Positions 6,992 to 7,938 of a stretch of DNA of 7,938 nt are shown here, one piece after another (positions within the stretch are counted from its first letter, which is position 1; each line of letters opens with the position of its first letter). The DNA is taken from positions 1 to 7,938 of the forward strand of contig JBEIHF010000042.1 of NCBI GenBank assembly GCA_040381535.1, in the 5' to 3' direction. The notes beneath the pieces are model-generated. The model saw only the letters and a list, made by a program, of their open reading frames with translations. It did not search any database and was not told the origin of the DNA. Source of the stretch: Micavibrio_A sp040381535. Its GTDB lineage: Bacteria; Pseudomonadota; Alphaproteobacteria; Micavibrionales; Micavibrionaceae. Made by a program: the position numbers and the translations under genes.

Positions 6992-7709
6992 ATATTACGG
7001 ACGCATAGCGGATGCAGATGTCGCGGACACGCACCAGAATGGCCGTTACATGGCGCAAAAAGACGGCGAGAAATACGTACCGGCTGATGTCATCAAGAAA
7101 CTGCAACTGGATGATGGCGACACCATGCTCGACATAGGATGCGGTATGGGCCTGACACTTCTGCCTGTCGCTGCTATCGCAAAATTTGTCGATTGTTGCG
7201 ACCATCCCAAAGTAATCGAAAAACTGAAATCTCGCGGTCTGCCCACCAATGTAATGGCGTATGGCGGCGACTTCCTCGATGTAAAATTCCCGCGCAAATA
7301 TAAAAAGGTAAATTGCTACAGCGTTCTGCCTGTTATGCCGGACGAAAAAACGCTCTATGCTTTTGTCGATAAAATCATTGATCTTATGGAACCGGACGGC
7401 ATGGCGCTCCTCGGTGATCTGGCGAATACGGATAAACGCGCACGCTTCGTAACATCTAAACGCGGCGCTGCATTTCAGGCAGAATGGGAAAAAAGACAGG
7501 CAGCCGCCAATGATGAAGATAAAATCTCCAAATTTGTAGACCCCGCGGAAAAAGTAATCGTGATGGGTGATCAAGATGTTTTGAAACTGGCGGCTCATAT
7601 CCGCACACGTGGTTATCATGCCTATATCATGAACCAGCCATCAAATCTCCCCTTCGGCAACACGCGTGAAGATATCGTGATCGTAGGACCGGAACGCGAA
7701 AGCGAATAG
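6978..7709 (+). CDS. Class I SAM-dependent methyltransferase
   Basis: The 243-residue protein carries a Rossmann methyltransferase core. Motif I is LDIGCGMGL (51-59), D75 in VDCCDHP is placed as the acidic residue for the SAM ribose, VNCYSVLPVMPD (111-122) is the motif IV region, and LMEPDGMALLGDLAN (136-150) is the typical strand-turn-strand after it. The distinctive N-terminal FEYYGRIADADVADTHQNGRYM probably closes over SAM or binds substrate. I place the start at 6978, not the in-frame ATG at 6933, because AAGGGA lies 9 nt upstream and the overlap with the preceding gene is then only 14 bases. It has no membrane segment. The operon context suggests O- or N-methylation of a pseudaminic-type sugar or its acyl group, or of the glycan that carries it. 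The canonical pathway has no such step and the acceptor cannot be read from the sequence. Confidence 0.82.
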   Translation: MTRFEYYGRIADADVADTHQNGRYMAQKDGEKYVPADVIKKLQLDDGDTMLDIGCGMGLTLLPVAAIAKFVDCCDHPKVIEKLKSRGLPTNVMAYGGDFLDVKFPRKYKKVNCYSVLPVMPDEKTLYAFVDKIIDLMEPDGMALLGDLANTDKRARFVTSKRGAAFQAEWEKRQAAANDEDKISKFVDPAEKVIVMGDQDVLKLAAHIRTRGYHAYIMNQPSNLPFGNTREDIVIVGPERESE

Positions 7710-7718
7710 CAAGGCGTA

Positions 7719-7938
7719 ATGAAAACAATCATTCTCGAAAAAAATGAATATCCGGAGAACGGCAGTTCTTTACCGGTGATTTTCGATGTTCACAAAATGC
7801 AGATTGATTCTCATGGCGTGAAAGATTTCTTCTGGCCTATCCCATATGAAGAGCGCAACGCGTTCTGTATGGATGTGATTTCGGCTTACAACGAGCTGTT
7901 GCATAAATTCATAGGGAACATCACAAACTCTTATAAAA
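7719..7938 (+). CDS. Unrecognised protein, N-terminal fragment (runs off the window)
   Basis: An open frame starts 9 bases after the methyltransferase stop, with AAGG 4 nt before the ATG, and stays open for 73 codons to the window edge. It begins MKTIILEKNEYPENGSS and contains DFFWPIPYEERNAF (36-49). There is no signal peptide or membrane segment in the visible part. I do not recognise the family. Its position, orientation and tight spacing make it a further member of the pse operon, and it may act in making or attaching the sugar. The ribosome site and the uninterrupted frame support it as a real gene. Confidence 0.65.
   Translation, partial: MKTIILEKNEYPENGSSLPVIFDVHKMQIDSHGVKDFFWPIPYEERNAFCMDVISAYNELLHKFIGNITNSYK

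Noticed and set aside
1..7938. CRISPR arrays, insertion sequences, tRNA or rRNA genes
   Set aside because: No regularly spaced repeats, transposase-like frames, terminal inverted repeats or tRNA-like cloverleafs were seen; genes are tightly packed.

Overview
The window suggests a free-living Gram-negative bacterium, most likely an alphaproteobacterium. The evidence is the gene order rplU-rpmA-obgE-proB, an Obg protein of the proteobacterial type without the Firmicute C-terminal domain, and PepN of the proteobacterial M1 type. Base composition is moderate. I cannot name a genus from the sequence alone. All bases are accounted for by closely packed genes; the only gap longer than 100 bases is the divergent control region at 3646-3867.

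The left half (1-3645) is read on the minus strand and is housekeeping. Transcription appears to start from a near-consensus sigma-70 promoter at 3725-3752 and runs through rplU (ribosomal protein L21), rpmA (L27), obgE (ribosome-assembly GTPase), proB (glutamate 5-kinase, proline synthesis) and the 5' third of pepN (aminopeptidase N), which leaves the window at base 1. A clear intrinsic terminator hairpin lies between rpmA and obgE, just before the obgE ribosome binding site, so obgE is probably expressed by partial readthrough. The obgE stop overlaps the proB start (ATGA). The rplU leader of about 70 nt carries a hairpin that contains a copy of the gene's own Shine-Dalgarno region.

The right half (3868-7938) is read on the plus strand and is a sugar-nucleotide operon. 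It begins with pseB and pseC, the first two enzymes of CMP-pseudaminic acid synthesis (UDP-GlcNAc 4,6-dehydratase/5-epimerase and the PLP-dependent C4 aminotransferase), which overlap by 4 bases. They are followed, with overlaps or gaps of a few bases, by a FemAB/GNAT-fold acyltransferase-like protein, a class I SAM-dependent methyltransferase and the start of an unrecognised gene that runs off the window.

The canonical next enzyme, PseH, N-acetylates the C4 amine that PseC makes. In its place in the order stands the FemAB-like protein, and after it a methyltransferase that the standard pathway does not need. The working model is that PseB and PseC make UDP-4-amino-4,6-dideoxy-L-AltNAc, the FemAB-like protein acylates the amine, and the methyltransferase decorates the acyl group or sugar. 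This would give a variant nonulosonic acid for flagellin, O-antigen or capsule. PseG, PseI and PseF are not in the window and may lie downstream. The identities of pseB and pseC are strong; the roles of the later genes are inference.
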